Below are positions 1 to 11,654 of a DNA stretch of 64,000 nt, in pieces. Within the stretch, counting starts at the first letter, position 1; every line of letters starts with the position of its first letter. A program made the position numbers and the translations under genes. Location: the NCBI GenBank assembly GCA_008973525.1, contig WACJ01000190.1:124001-188000 (forward strand), written 5' to 3'. Source of the stretch: Stenopsyche tienmushanensis (taxonomy: Eukaryota; Arthropoda; Insecta; Trichoptera; Stenopsychidae). Below the pieces are notes generated by a model, which ran no database searches, was not told the DNA's origin, and worked only from the letters and a program-made list of their open reading frames with translations.

Positions 1-286
1 CATACGCTAGTCATCTAGGATCTAATCCCTCATCGTGTCGAAGTCTAAAAAGGAATTGAATTCGAAATTGTATTTTCTGTTCGAATTCTTAAATTGCGCT
101 GGAGAATATTGATTTTCATTGCATGAAAAGCTTAATGGCTCAAAACTTTTCCCCACTTGAAACTTTTCAATTTTCTCCTTCTATTGTAGTTTAATAATTA
201 TTTATATGGTAACGCTGTAGTATTTAATTACCGCGTAAATATATTTGCATTTGTTGGTATATCGTATGTACCGGTTAGTGCATAGG
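1..286. other. no recognisable feature
   Basis: AT-rich sequence with no convincing reading frame, repeat or RNA signal. It runs up to the left inverted repeat of the first hAT-1 copy. Confidence 0.4.
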
Positions 287-856
287 TAGGGAATCCAATC
301 CCGGAATCCCGGATCCCGGGATCCCGGACAGTTTTAGGTACTTAAGAATCCCGGGATTATAAAACTGCGGGATTGAAATTTTTATCTAACAGAAATCGTA
401 CACATCACCAACACGATGAAGGCTACTAAATCGAGACATTCCCGACGAAATATGGACGGTTGGAAATAGTGGCGTAATTACTAATTGGCGAGCTTACGAG
501 ACGCCTAAGGACAATAACTGTCTAAGCTATGCATACATATATACAGTACATATATGTTTTTTAAATTGTTTTCAAATTAAGCTTTCCCTACCGGTGATGT
601 ATTTACTACACCTCGACTCTAATAATGGGAATATCGGCATGAAATATAATAGATACGGGCTTCAAAATTTTTGTATTTCTCCGTAATATAATTACGAATC
701 ACATCAAAGTGTTATAGTATATAAGTATTCATCTGCAGCGATGGAAATAAATAATTTGTCGGGAAATCGGGAATTTTGCGAGTTTTAGTCCGTGTCTCAG
801 CAGAAAGGAATTTTATCAGTCACATCATCTTGTAATCCATCGGGATTGGTGTTTAA
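287..856 (+). mobile_element. hAT-1 non-autonomous element, copy 1
   Basis: The copy starts with the family terminus TAGGGAATCCAATCCCGG, followed directly by overlapping ATCCCGG units (298-327). It then has the family body: the ATCTAACAGAAATCGTACA block, the CTACACCTCGACTCTAAT block and the GAAATCGGGAATTTTGCGAG block. It ends near TCGGGATTGG, a decayed right terminus. It has no transposase coding capacity. The family is assigned to hAT because a sister copy has an 8-bp target duplication and another keeps a hAT dimerisation domain. Confidence 0.8.
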
Positions 857-879
857 CTCAAGGGTAGCAGAAAATGGAT

Positions 880-1395
880 TTCGTATCAATGTAGTTTATT
901 TTTCTTTCGGCTCGGGGAAGTAACGCTGAAGTTCATTTTCAAGGGATTCGAGATGCCCAGAAATTTCCTCCTTAAAATTTCAATTCATTTCGACTTCAGA
1001 TTCATCTAACACCCTGTAAAATTTCTCATACTATAATAATATTCGTTTCATTTCCCTGAAGTTCTAGGTTTAATCTATTTTGCTGTTCTAATATATCTGC
1101 TAGATATGCTACTCTATTCAGCCAAGCTTTGTCGATAAATTTAATCGAAATGTCATGTTTCTCTTGCACTTCCAGGAATAACTCGATTTCATGTTTCAAT
1201 TCAGACAGGATTTACAACACCTCCTTTCGACAAGCAGAGTACTGCAGTGTAGAAAAGAATAACATCATGATCAGAATCCATGTTTTAGGACAGCTTTTTA
1301 AACAGACGGGTGTTGAGAGCTTCAGATTTGATGTAATTTACGATTTTTATAACTCTTGCAGAGGAGTTAGAAGAGTCTTACTGAAAAGGACATTT
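880..1395 (-). pseudogene. ZBED5-like hAT transposase fragment
   Basis: Read on the minus strand with several frame changes, this stretch gives segments such as KIVNYIKSEALNTRLFKKLS, then WLNRVAYLADILEQQNRLNL followed by ELQG, then EEISGHLESLENELQRYFPEP. They occur in the order seen in the middle of ZBED5-type domesticated or mobile hAT transposases (SRALNSRLF, AYLADIF, LNLSLQG, YFP). Stops and frameshifts interrupt it, and both the N-terminal BED finger and the C-terminal dimerisation domain are absent. It abuts hAT-1 copy 1 on the left. It is a dead relic of a different hAT family. The family is well supported but the exact ends are not. Confidence 0.7.
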
Positions 1396-1404
1396 TAATT
1401 TAGT

Positions 1405-1530
1405 CCACATGTCCGCCGCGGCTTTGCTCTATGGCGCGTATTCAGGATGTAGAATTTTCGATGACTTTGTCGCATAAATCTGGCTGAATTTGCTGACTTT
1501 GAGGGCATCAATTACTAGGCATAAGATCTT
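1405..1530 (+). repeat. Helitron-like family, internal segment
   Basis: The motif TGTCCGCCGCGGCTTTGCT, followed by a GCGTATTC block, a CGCATAAATCTGGCTGAATTTG block and a TTTGAGGGCATCAAT block, recurs in the same orientation at 40885-41065. It recurs inverted at 27835-27960 and in part at 24195-24260. At 27.9 kb it adjoins the Helitron-like terminus, which suggests one family. Confidence 0.55.
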
Positions 1531-2175
1531 TATGGCTTTGTGAGTTTATCGCCAGATCAAAATTCACATTTAACAGTGTCTTTATTGGGATGCATTTGAT
1601 GCTGGCGAGCTTATATCTAAGATGCACATTTATAAACATGTATTCGGTTTATTTTACAGGAATAAGGAGGAATGAATTGCGCGAATTGAATGCTAAAAAT
1701 TGAAGCGTGAATCTTAATTAGGTCACATCTGGGTCGTCTTTCAATAGATTTGTTTGGGGGGATATAAATTAATTTGATTCTGAGACATTTATATTTATAT
1801 TCGATGTGTTTTGGCATTAATATTCCATTGGATTTGTATTATTATCGTATCAGAGCTACAATTGTGTTCGTCTAAAAACGCCAACTGATAAATACCACAC
1901 CGCAATTCGACGCATTTTCCTTCTTTTGTGGTAAGAAATATGTGAAATCTCGGTTTGATTTACACAATCATATTTCCCTGAAAGGTAATGGCAAGACTCT
2001 TTGAACTCTTTTGCTCGGGTTTAATTTTATTGAAAAGAAAGCCCCTTTGATTTCAAGCAATTTCGGCGTTGCTTGAAATTGCGTCATTAAATTTGTGATC
2101 ATAAAAGGCTTCAGCAGTATTTAAAAGTTGATAAGAATTAAAAAATAAGCAATGCCTTGAAAATTTTCATCTTGG
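1531..2175. other. no recognisable feature
   Basis: AT-rich. A 66-codon minus-strand frame (1617-1817) has no recognisable motif and is probably chance. Confidence 0.35.
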
Positions 2176-2359
2176 AAATTCACATGTACCTGTAGGTAGT
2201 CCCGCGTTAAGCGGTTGGACTCGTAACCCGATCTTCTCGGGTTCGAATCCCACAGGAGATGTGGCTGGCAACCACATTTTTAAAAACATATATATGCCAT
2301 GAAAAACCATTTCAAAATGGTTGGTAATGATACCATAAAAAAGGGATCGCTAAAAGCCA

Positions 2360-2391
<32 letters not shown>

Positions 2392-2396
2392 CACAT
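2176..2396 (+). mobile_element. tRNA-derived SINE with target duplications
   Basis: The body (2186-2386) opens with a tRNA-like head: an A-box-like GCGTTAAGCGGTTGG, an anticodon-arm-like GGACTCGTAACCC and a perfect B box GGTTCGAATCC (2240-2250). The tRNA-unrelated part follows, then an A tract of about 26 bases (2364-2389). The 10-bp direct repeat AAATTCACAT flanks it at 2176-2185 and 2387-2396, which is the mark of target-primed insertion. The clean duplication and long A tract suggest a fairly recent copy. The nearest tRNA may be tRNA-Thr(CGT), but this is a guess. Confidence 0.85.
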
Positions 2397-2693
2397 TCGG
2401 AAAATTTTAATATAGATGTAAGGTGCAGCAGGGAATTTTCTTTATTTGAAACGTGCACTCTGAAACGACAAAAATTTTTAAAAGAATAAAATGACATTCA
2501 TTCAAAGGAATAAAACTTAACATTTTTTAAAATGTAAATTTAATAACGATCATGCATTGGGTTGTCTTCAAATATCTCTGTAACATGGAAAATGAATTAA
2601 ACTCGAATATCTCCGGTGCTGTTTGTTTTCTTGTCGCATTCTGTATAATAAAATTATTATCAGACAGGCCATAAGTTCCATTTTAAGCGTAAC

Positions 2694-2741
2694 TTAACTC
2701 TTTGAGGTCCTATGTCGAGTCTGGCTCGACATTTTGTTTCT
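2694..2741 (+). repeat. piggyBac-like terminus (TTAA + CTCTTTGAGGTCC)
   Basis: A TTAA is followed by CTCTTTGAGGTCCTATGTCG and a short palindrome, GTCGAGTCTGGCTCGAC. A nearly identical inverted copy lies at 23051-23094. TTAA plus a C-rich start is typical of piggyBac-type ends. The partner end was not found nearby. Confidence 0.5.
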
Positions 2742-5014
2742 ACATTTTTTTTCAGATTTAGCAATAATGCTCAGTCTATCTTCTGGAAATAAGAAGGAAG
2801 AGGAACATATTGATCAGATTGGCACAGGAAAAAGTGAAATTCATTATTTATTTTTGATATTTTATCGTAGTTTAAGGTCAAAAACTCGATAAATTTGGAA
2901 AATCGTTTCCCTTATATTTTAATTGTGCGCGTACATTTTCATTCTCGTCTAACAGAATTTCTATTAAACATGGTTTAAAATACTTCAATTAATTTGCATA
3001 ACAGCTGCCACTACTAAAAGACACTCAATTCGTTGTGGCGTTATCGCCTTTTAACGGAAATGAGGATGACGTAACAAAACTGGTGGCTCCTGTAACTACA
3101 AATTTTTGCAGCCCACTTTTGAAGTATTTTTTATCAGCATACGCTTGTATGATTTAATACCGGTCTAAAAATGGCAATTTAACCGCTTACAGACCGCTCC
3201 AGTGAGAGTGGGACCTAAAGTAGTGACGTTCGTGCAGGGGACTGTCTTTAAATGTCTCTCTTTAACATGGATTAAATAATTAAACTGATATCTCTTATAT
3301 CATTTGTGTTATTCCTTTTTGAAATAAGGTAGTTTTCATGTCTCGTATTACAAAATTATTAGCAGACAGTAAGGCTACAACTTAAGCTTAACTGTATTGC
3401 TTCCATCCGATGAACAAGCCAAAAGCTATCAGATAGAATATCTTCTGACGGTTGCATTAAGCCCGAGTACATTACAGAAACCACACGATCGCTACAAATA
3501 TATATAATCCTGCAGAGCAGAAGCTAATTGAGTGTTAATTGAATGCACTCGATATAAATTCATTGCAGCGTAATTAAATGAAATATTAGCACCCCTGGAG
3601 CTTTTTAATATCGGATATGAATGTAATTAAAATTTGCGCTGATAATAATTGAAATCGTGTGAAAATTCCAATATGATATTTAAATGTAGTGGCTTACAAA
3701 AGCCATGTCCCAGTAGCATTGGATTAAATGGCATGTAAATACACTAACAAAGTACAAGGACAACATTCAGTTAGTTTATCGTTCTATATAAAAATTATAT
3801 TCGAATTGTGTATTTTAACACTGAAAAATATCGCGCCTATAATTCTTCTCCGAAACACAAATCCACCACGACATGTAGCAACGGTATCAGACTTTAATGC
3901 GAAAAAGATGATGAATAATTAAAGCTACAGTTTGAAATGGAAAGAAGATTCTGTGCCCCAACGATTCCGATTGATCGAAATAAAATGTGTGCAATTTACG
4001 GCGCGAGCATCAACACACTGTTACACATGGTATGCGTGCATGCTTCTCACATGGATAGCTGTACAAAAACCATCGTCGAAAACTTTGTCATTACAATTGC
4101 GAGAGAAGGGATAGAAATCGAAACAATCTAGCAAATTCTGCATAAGAATGATGAATATCACATCAATATTAGAACCGAAAAATTGATATTTTCGAACCGG
4201 TTAAGTTTCGATTTTCATCCTGGTAAGGATGACGGTTTCACCGATTGACGGGTCTCGGTTCGATAATTGAATTCAATTGACTACTGCAAAAGACTTGATA
4301 GCATTTAATAACGGTCGTATAAATCCGGCCCTCCTGTTCATATTTTGATATTTCAGGCATGCAAAAACGCAGCATTGTCAACGAGCAGTTATCTATCGAA
4401 TTGCTATGACATTTGGGCGGCGACCCGATGAATTTTAATTCCACCGACAAGCATTGTTCTATGAATGCTCGTTGTAAAATGCCACCCGTTTATATTTTGC
4501 ATGATTGAATAACCGGGATTCTGGACGCGCTATTATCTCCCTGTGGCGGAAAGTGCAGGTGCCGATTAGCATTGTACGATCGGGATATGGTAATATACTC
4601 GGGAGAGCGACGTACACGTAGAAAGTCTCCTCTGACAGTTTAAAAAACGATAATTTGAATGCAAAAAAAATCATTAAAAATTATCCTGAATGATTTTTAA
4701 TTAAAAAGTTTTCTGTTCCTGATCCTAAAACAACTAATAAAGTGCTATAAAACCAAATAATGTTATGAAACGGGATTAAAATCCAGATTGTGGTTTTTTT
4801 ATGTGGCGACTTCCAATTAAAGTTCGTATTTGATTGAAATCGGATAAGGATAGAATTTTAAGTAGGAAAGAATCTATATAATGAAATTATTAATATTTTA
4901 AAGCATTCTGTACGTTGTTAAACGTCCAGATATTTAAGTTTTTGAACCACAATCTAGATTGATAAGAAACATTGTTGTTGAAGAGTTGAATGTTATGCAT
5001 TGATTTGCTTTCAT
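2742..5014. other. no recognisable gene; unannotated AT-rich DNA
   Basis: Short frames at 3728-3922, 3932-4131 and on the minus strand at 4238-4674 show no domain, splice context or known motif. They look like chance frames. No internal repeat match was seen. Confidence 0.35.
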
Positions 5015-5110
5015 TTGTTAACAGAAATTGTAAGCTATGAAATTAAGCTGTGTTTGTGTAATATATAATAAAATGGACAGGCTACTGATCTAGCGGTTGC
5101 TTTATGCTGC
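5015..5110 (+). repeat. family B repeat, copy 1
   Basis: Carries the family core TGTGTAATATATAATAAAAT, preceded by an AACAGAAATTGT-type block and followed by GGACAGGCTACTGATCTAGC. The core recurs in nine other places on both strands. Class unknown. Confidence 0.6.
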
Positions 5111-5249
5111 GGATTACCCGGCAGAGCCGTAACGAGGGTATGAAGCACCCGTGGAAAGTATTTAACTTGCGCCCCTCACCCTGGATATTTAAAGTTAAAT
5201 AATACTATTATAAATGCTATATATTAAATATTTTTAAATAATATACGAA

Positions 5250-5410
5250 AATGCTGTACATCGCATATTGACTGATATTTTTGACACGAGAAAGCTGTGC
5301 GCAAGATGGGTGCCGCGTTTGCTCACAATGGTGACGATGTTTCAATCGAGTGCTTGGCGATGTTTCACAGCAATGAGGCCATCATTTCACATCTGAGGCA
5401 AAGGAACATG
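5250..5410 (+). pseudogene. mariner transposase fragment
   Basis: Frames here give HRILTDIF-like sequence, then KLCARWVPRL, then a degraded SIECLAMFHSN-like stretch. This is the end of the mariner helix-turn-helix domain and its linker. Both ends are lost. Confidence 0.7.
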
Positions 5411-5424
5411 GAAACCCTCCGCTA

Positions 5425-5885
5425 ATCCGAGGTGTTTATTAGTCCCGCTATTCGGGACAATGTTTCTGAGCGCGGGATATAAACTAGCTATATGTTTTAA
5501 CTTAAAACAAAACAAAAAAACTAGCTAAGATATCATTGATTAGAAGGATAGATAGAGTCTAGATTGAGGTGGTTTTCATGATCATACAGATCATAGAAAA
5601 TGCCGCAAAAAGCCCTAAAAGAGGACTGAGTGGTCACAAGCTCTGTAAGTCCAACTGGTCCACTTTTCGGACCGCTAACGAATGAACGCCTCGCGATCGA
5701 ACGCCATATCCGAACACGTTTAAAGAACGATTACGAACTCTCATTACAAAACGAAGTTGTCCGAAGAGGATTGATCGGGTGGGTCTTTATTTTATTGCGG
5801 GCTTATGCCGACTGGGTCGGCTGAATGCTTAAGCGATGACGAAGAAAAGAGGAATTAGACAACTTATTATATATATACACAAACA
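5425..5885 (-). mobile_element. 3' end of R1-like non-LTR retrotransposon
   Basis: On the minus strand this holds the last codons of the reverse-transcriptase ORF (a region encoding ASDRE...SEKWTS-like sequence with the GGTCCGAAAAGTGGACC core). The family 3' UTR follows, including the TTTTTTTGTTTTGTTTTAAG tract, ACTAGCTAG-like sequence and TGTCCCGAATAGCGGGA. The same order occurs in the larger copy at 42055-43855. It is truncated at its 5' side, as is usual for non-LTR insertions. Confidence 0.7.
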
Positions 5886-5891
5886 ATATTT

Positions 5892-6022
5892 TTACTATGC
5901 CTGTGTTATTTCCGCAAGTGTAAACAATAAGTTGACATAGTTTTATCGCAATCGGATGAACGGTATGGCAGCGCATTGCATACGAACAAACAGATATTAA
6001 TTTTTATATGTGAGATATATTA
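5892..6022 (-). repeat. Helitron-like 5' terminal repeat
   Basis: Minus-strand match to the family terminus: TATAAAAATCAATGTTTGTT-like start, then GCGCTGCCATACCGTTCATC, then CGATTGCGATAAAACT, then a GCGGAAATAACACAGGCAT block. It is shared with copies at 23.8-24.55, 27.96-28.1 and 51.58 kb. Confidence 0.6.
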
Positions 6023-8144
6023 CACAGCACACAACGCTTCGTCGCAGAATCTTTCACATCATATAGGCGAGATGTCGGTTCAATGAATAGTGTCAACAGG
6101 GGAAGAATAAGGGGTGGCATTCCATCAAGAAAACATATCAATCTTTCATGTCCGAATATACTTTGAGTTCTTGGCTTTCCAGGTTAATTTTATTAAATGT
6201 TGTGGATGTAATGTATAATAAGGTATTGGACCCTTTTGGAATAATGGGATTGGCAATTATCTCAACTCGTTCTGCCTTAATAGCCATGATAGTATAATGA
6301 AGGCCATTGTTCACTCCATTAATATTGAATAACGCTGAAAATTCTTGTTATTCATAATTCTAAATAAAGTTAGATTTTTTTTAGATCTATACGTGCTTTG
6401 GGAACGCAATCAAATGTCCCTGCCGATTCACTAGGGAGCTTTTAAGATAATTAAAGGGCAGGAAGTCTGTTGCGTATTTTCAAGCTCCTGAGCATTATTT
6501 TTTCCTTGTTACTAATGTTTTATTTTTTTTAAATCAAACTGAGTGCTTTGTATACGTACGATGAAAGGATTGAACTCTGATATTACTATTGGGAAACTAT
6601 GTCGGTGTTTTGGTACTGGGCTCCGATTAAACTTGGGATATAACGTGGAGGCTTGAATCGATAATAAGTTTATTAACGATGTATGATGTGTTATAAGGTC
6701 CTAGAAAATCAACAGGATATTGAATTGCGTTTTAATCAGCAAATTTTCGACTCATGCATAATCGATGTACATGAACATATTTATACGATGTTTATGATAT
6801 TTTCGCACTATTATTGCCATAATCCAGCACATAACGGTTCATTAATAGGTCAGGAATCAATCAGTTATTCAATGACATAAAATGGCATGCTAATTATATG
6901 CTATTTGAAGCTTAATCAAGTTTAAATAATTAAATTGGATTGAATGTTTGCAAAAATATCGAACGTTCGCCACTCTTTTAATTATTTGGTCTTTGGATAA
7001 ATTCAAATACATTATTTTCTTTAATATTTTGCCGGATTTAAATAGCTTTAATACCAGGGCTGAGCCAAAAACCGGTTGAGCCTTTATTTTTGTAAAGAAA
7101 GGAAAGCCAATAGAAAAATAAATCCGATTGATGTTATGAACAAAATATGTTAAAAATGTGAGCCAATACACCACAGACAATATCATATGTGTTATAAAAT
7201 GGAATGACCGCAGAAAAGTGTTGATGATTTCTTCGGAATTTAATGGAGATATGTCAGAAACAAACGTAGTAATGTGATCATAAAATCTATTATCGATGTA
7301 GAAGGAAAACATTATAGTGGTATAAGAATTTTTTTCATGTATTCCAAACGATATTATATTATTAAACTCTTGGTATTTATACAATGCAGAAAATTCCCAA
7401 AAAAATAAACCCACACTAGGCTATTCGTAATTAAAAAAAATGATTAAGTTATACCATTTTGTCCAGATTGCCCTATAAACTCTGGTCTTTGTTTAGATAC
7501 TTGCTTCTACCTTTACCATAAATATTGTTTTTTTATTAAGCCTTTAGTCAACTATGCCGAGAGACGATAATGCCATTAAACAAATCAATCATTCACGTAT
7601 TCCAAAAGCGAGTACCCGCCAAACAAAGCAATGTCTTGGAGCTAACTTCACACGTAACAAATTAATCAATAACAAAATAAACTCCACAGTTCATATGAGA
7701 TGCTATCATTTAAACAAAATTTAAAAAACATTAAAAATTACAGTTCGGGTATTTCGCGCTACGCTTCACCTAAAGTACGGGAGATTTTGTAAGAAATTTA
7801 TGAAACTCTACTTCTTTCGTAAAATTGATGTAATTCTTAAACCAGCTAATAGATTGAAACCAAATTTTAGTGGTGCCTACAAAAGAGTTTATTGCATCGA
7901 AATATTTAAACAAAACAGTGATTTTTAATATGTGGTACGCGTATCGGCGTGATAAAATTCAAAAAGTTACTTTTTGACATGAATTGTACGTAATGGCATT
8001 GATTAAATGACACGTAAACACACGAATAAAACACAAAGACAATATTCAGTTAGTTTATCATTTTATATAAAAATATTAAATAGATGAAAATAATTATATG
8101 AATATATGTTGTAACGGGTAGGGAAGAGTTTTGAGCCTCACTTG
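6023..8144. other. no recognisable gene; contains a 174-codon unassigned frame
   Basis: The only notable item is a minus-strand frame at 6890-7414 (174 codons). Its translation is rich in Phe, Ile, Tyr and Asn and has no motif I recognise. Such composition is expected from chance frames in AT-rich DNA. The rest is AT-rich and featureless. Confidence 0.35.
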
Positions 8145-8485
8145 CGGCCCCGAAAAAAATGGAGATCGTAAAAAGCCTCGGAGGTGCATTTTCCCCCAAA
8201 TCTTTTATAAAAAGGCCTAAAATTAGAGCCACAATGTTTCCGCGACCAACCGGTCCGAATTTCGGACCTCTGATTCAACGATGGAACGTCTCGCGATCTG
8301 ACGCCATGCCCGAAAATGAAAGCTCAAACCTAGCCAACGAGGCCCTAAATCGATGGAGGATGCTCACAAGGAGCATTACTAAGGCGCCGGCAGCTATTCC
8401 GCGTCCATGAGTCCGTCAGGAGACTCGAAGTATCGGAAAGATATATATTTGAAATCTTAATGTACCTCTCTAATGATATAATGAA
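8145..8485 (-). pseudogene. non-LTR retrotransposon ORF2 C-terminus, truncated
   Basis: Minus-strand frames give RFRASLARF, then SGMASDRETF, then a decayed RGPKFGPVG stretch. These match the end of ORF2 in the copy at 42.2-42.6 kb (RFRASLSMFRL ... SGVASDREMS). The part upstream on the minus strand (8350-8480) is shared with 51370-51520. Compared with the longer copy it lacks the CPCGD zinc-knuckle segment. Frameshifts and a stop make it dead. Confidence 0.65.
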
Positions 8486-8937
8486 AGCGCGATCGTATGC
8501 CCGTTTCTTAGTGTAATTAAAAATATATAAAATTATTCCAATGAAATTTATAAAATATATACACTTTATATCTTTTTTTTGTATATTAAAATTGGAATTT
8601 GTGACGAGCTTCAAAGTTGAAAAAAAAAACCCAAGTGCTAAACATAAATAATGCCTATAGATGACGCAAAGGATTCATAAATAAATAAACGTTTTAGAAA
8701 ATACATATTTTTTTAAGTTAAAAAAATATGGGCATCTTATTTTTGGTCGAATTCCCAATGAGCGAATATAAACGTGTAAGGGTCCCTTTACAGCATGATC
8801 TTATCACCGATATATGTGTGTATTATGGGGCGCAAGACACTCATCCGATTTTGGCCACTCAAAGGGTGTCATGTTATTATTATGTGTTTTGTTTAGATTT
8901 TTTCTTTCATAAAAGCAGAAACGTTTGTTAATTTAAT
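8486..8937. other. AT-rich DNA with possible Tigger-like terminus
   Basis: Near 8612-8636 an A tract runs into ACCCAAGTGCTA. This resembles the right end of the Tigger-like MITE at 53258-53484, but no left partner was seen. Nothing else is recognisable. Confidence 0.3.
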
Positions 8938-9010
8938 ACGCAGCATGACGTAACCGTTAGATTGGTGGCTCGCCTATTTTATTAGATATTACCCAAACAT
9001 GACTTCATCT
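8938..9010 (-). repeat. family B repeat, copy 2
   Basis: The inverted core (GCTCGCCTATTTTATTAGAT, then ATTACCCAAACA) matches the family B consensus with a few changes. Confidence 0.5.
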
Positions 9011-10814
9011 TTTAATTAACGAATCCATCATCGTCAAACAAAATTTTGCTTGAAGGCAATGAATCTCTTGTTCATTGTTCAATAATAACATAAATGCATT
9101 CATGGTTTAAATTGTACCATTTTCTACTCAAATAAAGTGGTTTATATTATTTGAAAATGTGTTACGTGTAAATATTATATAGTGCCAATATCTAGGCGTC
9201 ACATTTGGGTGACGCTTTATTTTAAATATGTCAATAATTGCAATTATAATAGAAATACAGGTAAATTTGGTTTGAAGACGAGTACCAATCGTGTTGTGAT
9301 TGTCGATTGGATTCAGATTCAAATAAGCCCTGGAGAAATGCATAAAAATGTCACATTCCGATAAATTCAGATTCGCTCCAAAATCGTCTGGGGAGATCAT
9401 GGCTGCATTTTTGCCACAATCATAAAAATGAATGCGAAAAGTTGATGGACGTTGATTTTTCTTCGCTGGTATCATAAAATAAATCTGAAATTTTCTCGAT
9501 GAATATTCATGATGCGCCATAAATCACTCGGACATACATTTGATTTTGGATCTCTGAACAAAAATGACGGCTCTGTGCTATTTCTATGTATAAATTGGAC
9601 GTCCATTAGTTTTGTCCATGCTGGTAATGGAATATTCTTGTCGCTTTATCATACATATTTCAATTTTTCAGTCCATTCGATTCGACGGGAAGAATTTTGT
9701 CCCTATGTCAATTATCATGAAATGGATACGTTTATCGGATTATTTTTTTTAGGGCAAATTAAATTATTTTTGCTAGAGAAGCTCTGATGTCATAATTTGT
9801 CGCTGTGTTTATTTTCAGCGACGTGCTGGATTTATTTTCCTTGGTGTGGACATGAAAATGAACTTTTGCGATGGGATTCGTATAGCTAAACCACTCGGCA
9901 AAAATCTGATGTGGCATAATAAAATTATTAGTATTGACGGATAAAAATATCTCAATGTTTCTGCCCGGGTTGAATAGTGCTTAATTAATAATTTGACGAA
10001 GTTTCATTACGACCGACAAACAAAGAAAACGCCCCGACGGATTCGTCGTTGATTTAGGGGAGAATTTTGATATACAGCCTTCGGGAAACGAATGTTGAAT
10101 TTATTTTGTTCCCAGTCGAAATATTATAGTTCTGGGCAAATATCACATTTTTTGTTGAATTCGAACAATACCACTGTAATGTATTACAATCGCCCAACCC
10201 TCAATTTATGTGAACTTGCAAAATACATTATGATTACATAGCAATTCATGAATTCGGGTCAAATTCTTTAGTCAGACAAAATAACAATATAATAAATGTT
10301 GATTTAAGCATTGTGCGAATTTGAAATATTTGCAAAAATAAACCAAGAACTTATAAAAGCAAATTGATGAAAAATATCGTTGTGTATATTCCGAGCGTTC
10401 TCACGGCAATACAGACAATGAATCAATAACGTCATTAGGCATATATATTTATATATGCTCGTTATTTTCCTTGCGGGGATAGAAAATTTCGGACTCTGCG
10501 TACTCCAGAAAGCCCTTTTCAGCAAAATCAATATGGTCGTTGTGAGTCGCATTTCATTACTTTCTAAAGAAAGCTGTCTAGTTTTTGAAAACTACCCACA
10601 CTCCCCATCGAGATAGCCAATTCAATACGCTCACCCAGGTGTATATGAGGCGAATATATGATGTGTTCCGTACCTATGTCACATAAGTTTGAGACATCAA
10701 CTTTAAATGCTACGTCCAATTTTTAAATTATTGATGGTAACCGCTAAAAACGATATAAAATATATGCAGACAAAGCGCGAAACGTACAAAATCACATCAA
10801 GTACACAATTTATG
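9011..10814. other. no recognisable gene
   Basis: Overlapping frames on both strands (9128-9520 minus, 9509-9787 plus, 10304-10552 minus) show no motifs. No repeat seen elsewhere in the window matches here. Confidence 0.35.
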
Positions 10815-10930
10815 ACTGCCATAGGTTTGCGTGTCCAACCAGTCCGCCGTTCAGAGCGCTGACACTTCGAATGAGCGCCACGTGATTGAACGCTCATAAT
10901 TTCGCTTGTCCGCCATTTATCACAGTATAA
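10815..10930 (-). mobile_element. 3' fragment of R1-like non-LTR retrotransposon
   Basis: The minus strand holds the short stretch around the GGTCCGAAAAGCGGACC core of the family, here changed to GAACGGCGGACTGG, with flanking CGCTCATTCGAAGTGTCAGC as at 33440-33575. Only about 100 bases remain. Confidence 0.5.
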
Positions 10931-11654
10931 ATCCATTCATATATCAGGACTGCAGCAGCGCATATGAATATTATACATCAATAACGCCATCGATATTCGA
11001 TAATTTCTTCAAATAAACATAAACAATACATTCAAAATCGATTCATATCATTCACACATCATTTTTGTTTGTTAGATTTGGATCAACGATCTATACAATC
11101 GTATGATGTACACAACACACTCTATAATTGAGCTCAACGTGTAAGAATGCTCTTTATAAGTCAATGGAATTCGGACACATTGTGTCTTATCTCTTTGAGG
11201 GGTTAAACGGCCGCATCTGATTGATCGCGCACTCCTCTGTTATTCAATGTATGATTGTTATTAAACTTACATATTAAAAAATATTAAATTCTGTTCTTTC
11301 AAATGAATGCCTATTCATTTTTATCAGAATGATTATCGCTTTAGGGTATGCATTTAAAATAAGGGCGTTTCCCTGCCGCATGCTGTTCAATGCTGATTAA
11401 ACGCTAAATCACTTGATGTTTTTCACTCCTTGTGTTAAAATAGGGATTTTTATACAATCTTTTATAATATTTGATCCGTTTTATAGTTTTAACAAGGGAG
11501 TGGAGGACGTTAATCAGATTGATTTCTGATATTTTTATCATTATTTTATATTCGTAATATTTTCGCGCAACAGTAAATTAGCTATAATAGTGATTATATG
11601 TATGAATATGACGTTGTAGTGTTTATGTATGCATTAATTAATGTTTTATGCATT
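10931..11654. other. no recognisable feature
   Basis: AT-rich, with no convincing frame or repeat match. Confidence 0.35.

Noticed and set aside
2187..2260. A genuine tRNA gene
   Set aside because: The head does not close an acceptor stem, and an A tail with target duplications shows that it is a SINE.
8400..8450. Hammerhead-ribozyme-like phrase ATGAGTCCGTCAGGAGACTCGAA, also at 51451
   Set aside because: The core lacks the required CUGA and GAAA in proper positions, and the stretch lies inside the decayed ORF2 end of a non-LTR element, which explains its presence in both copies.
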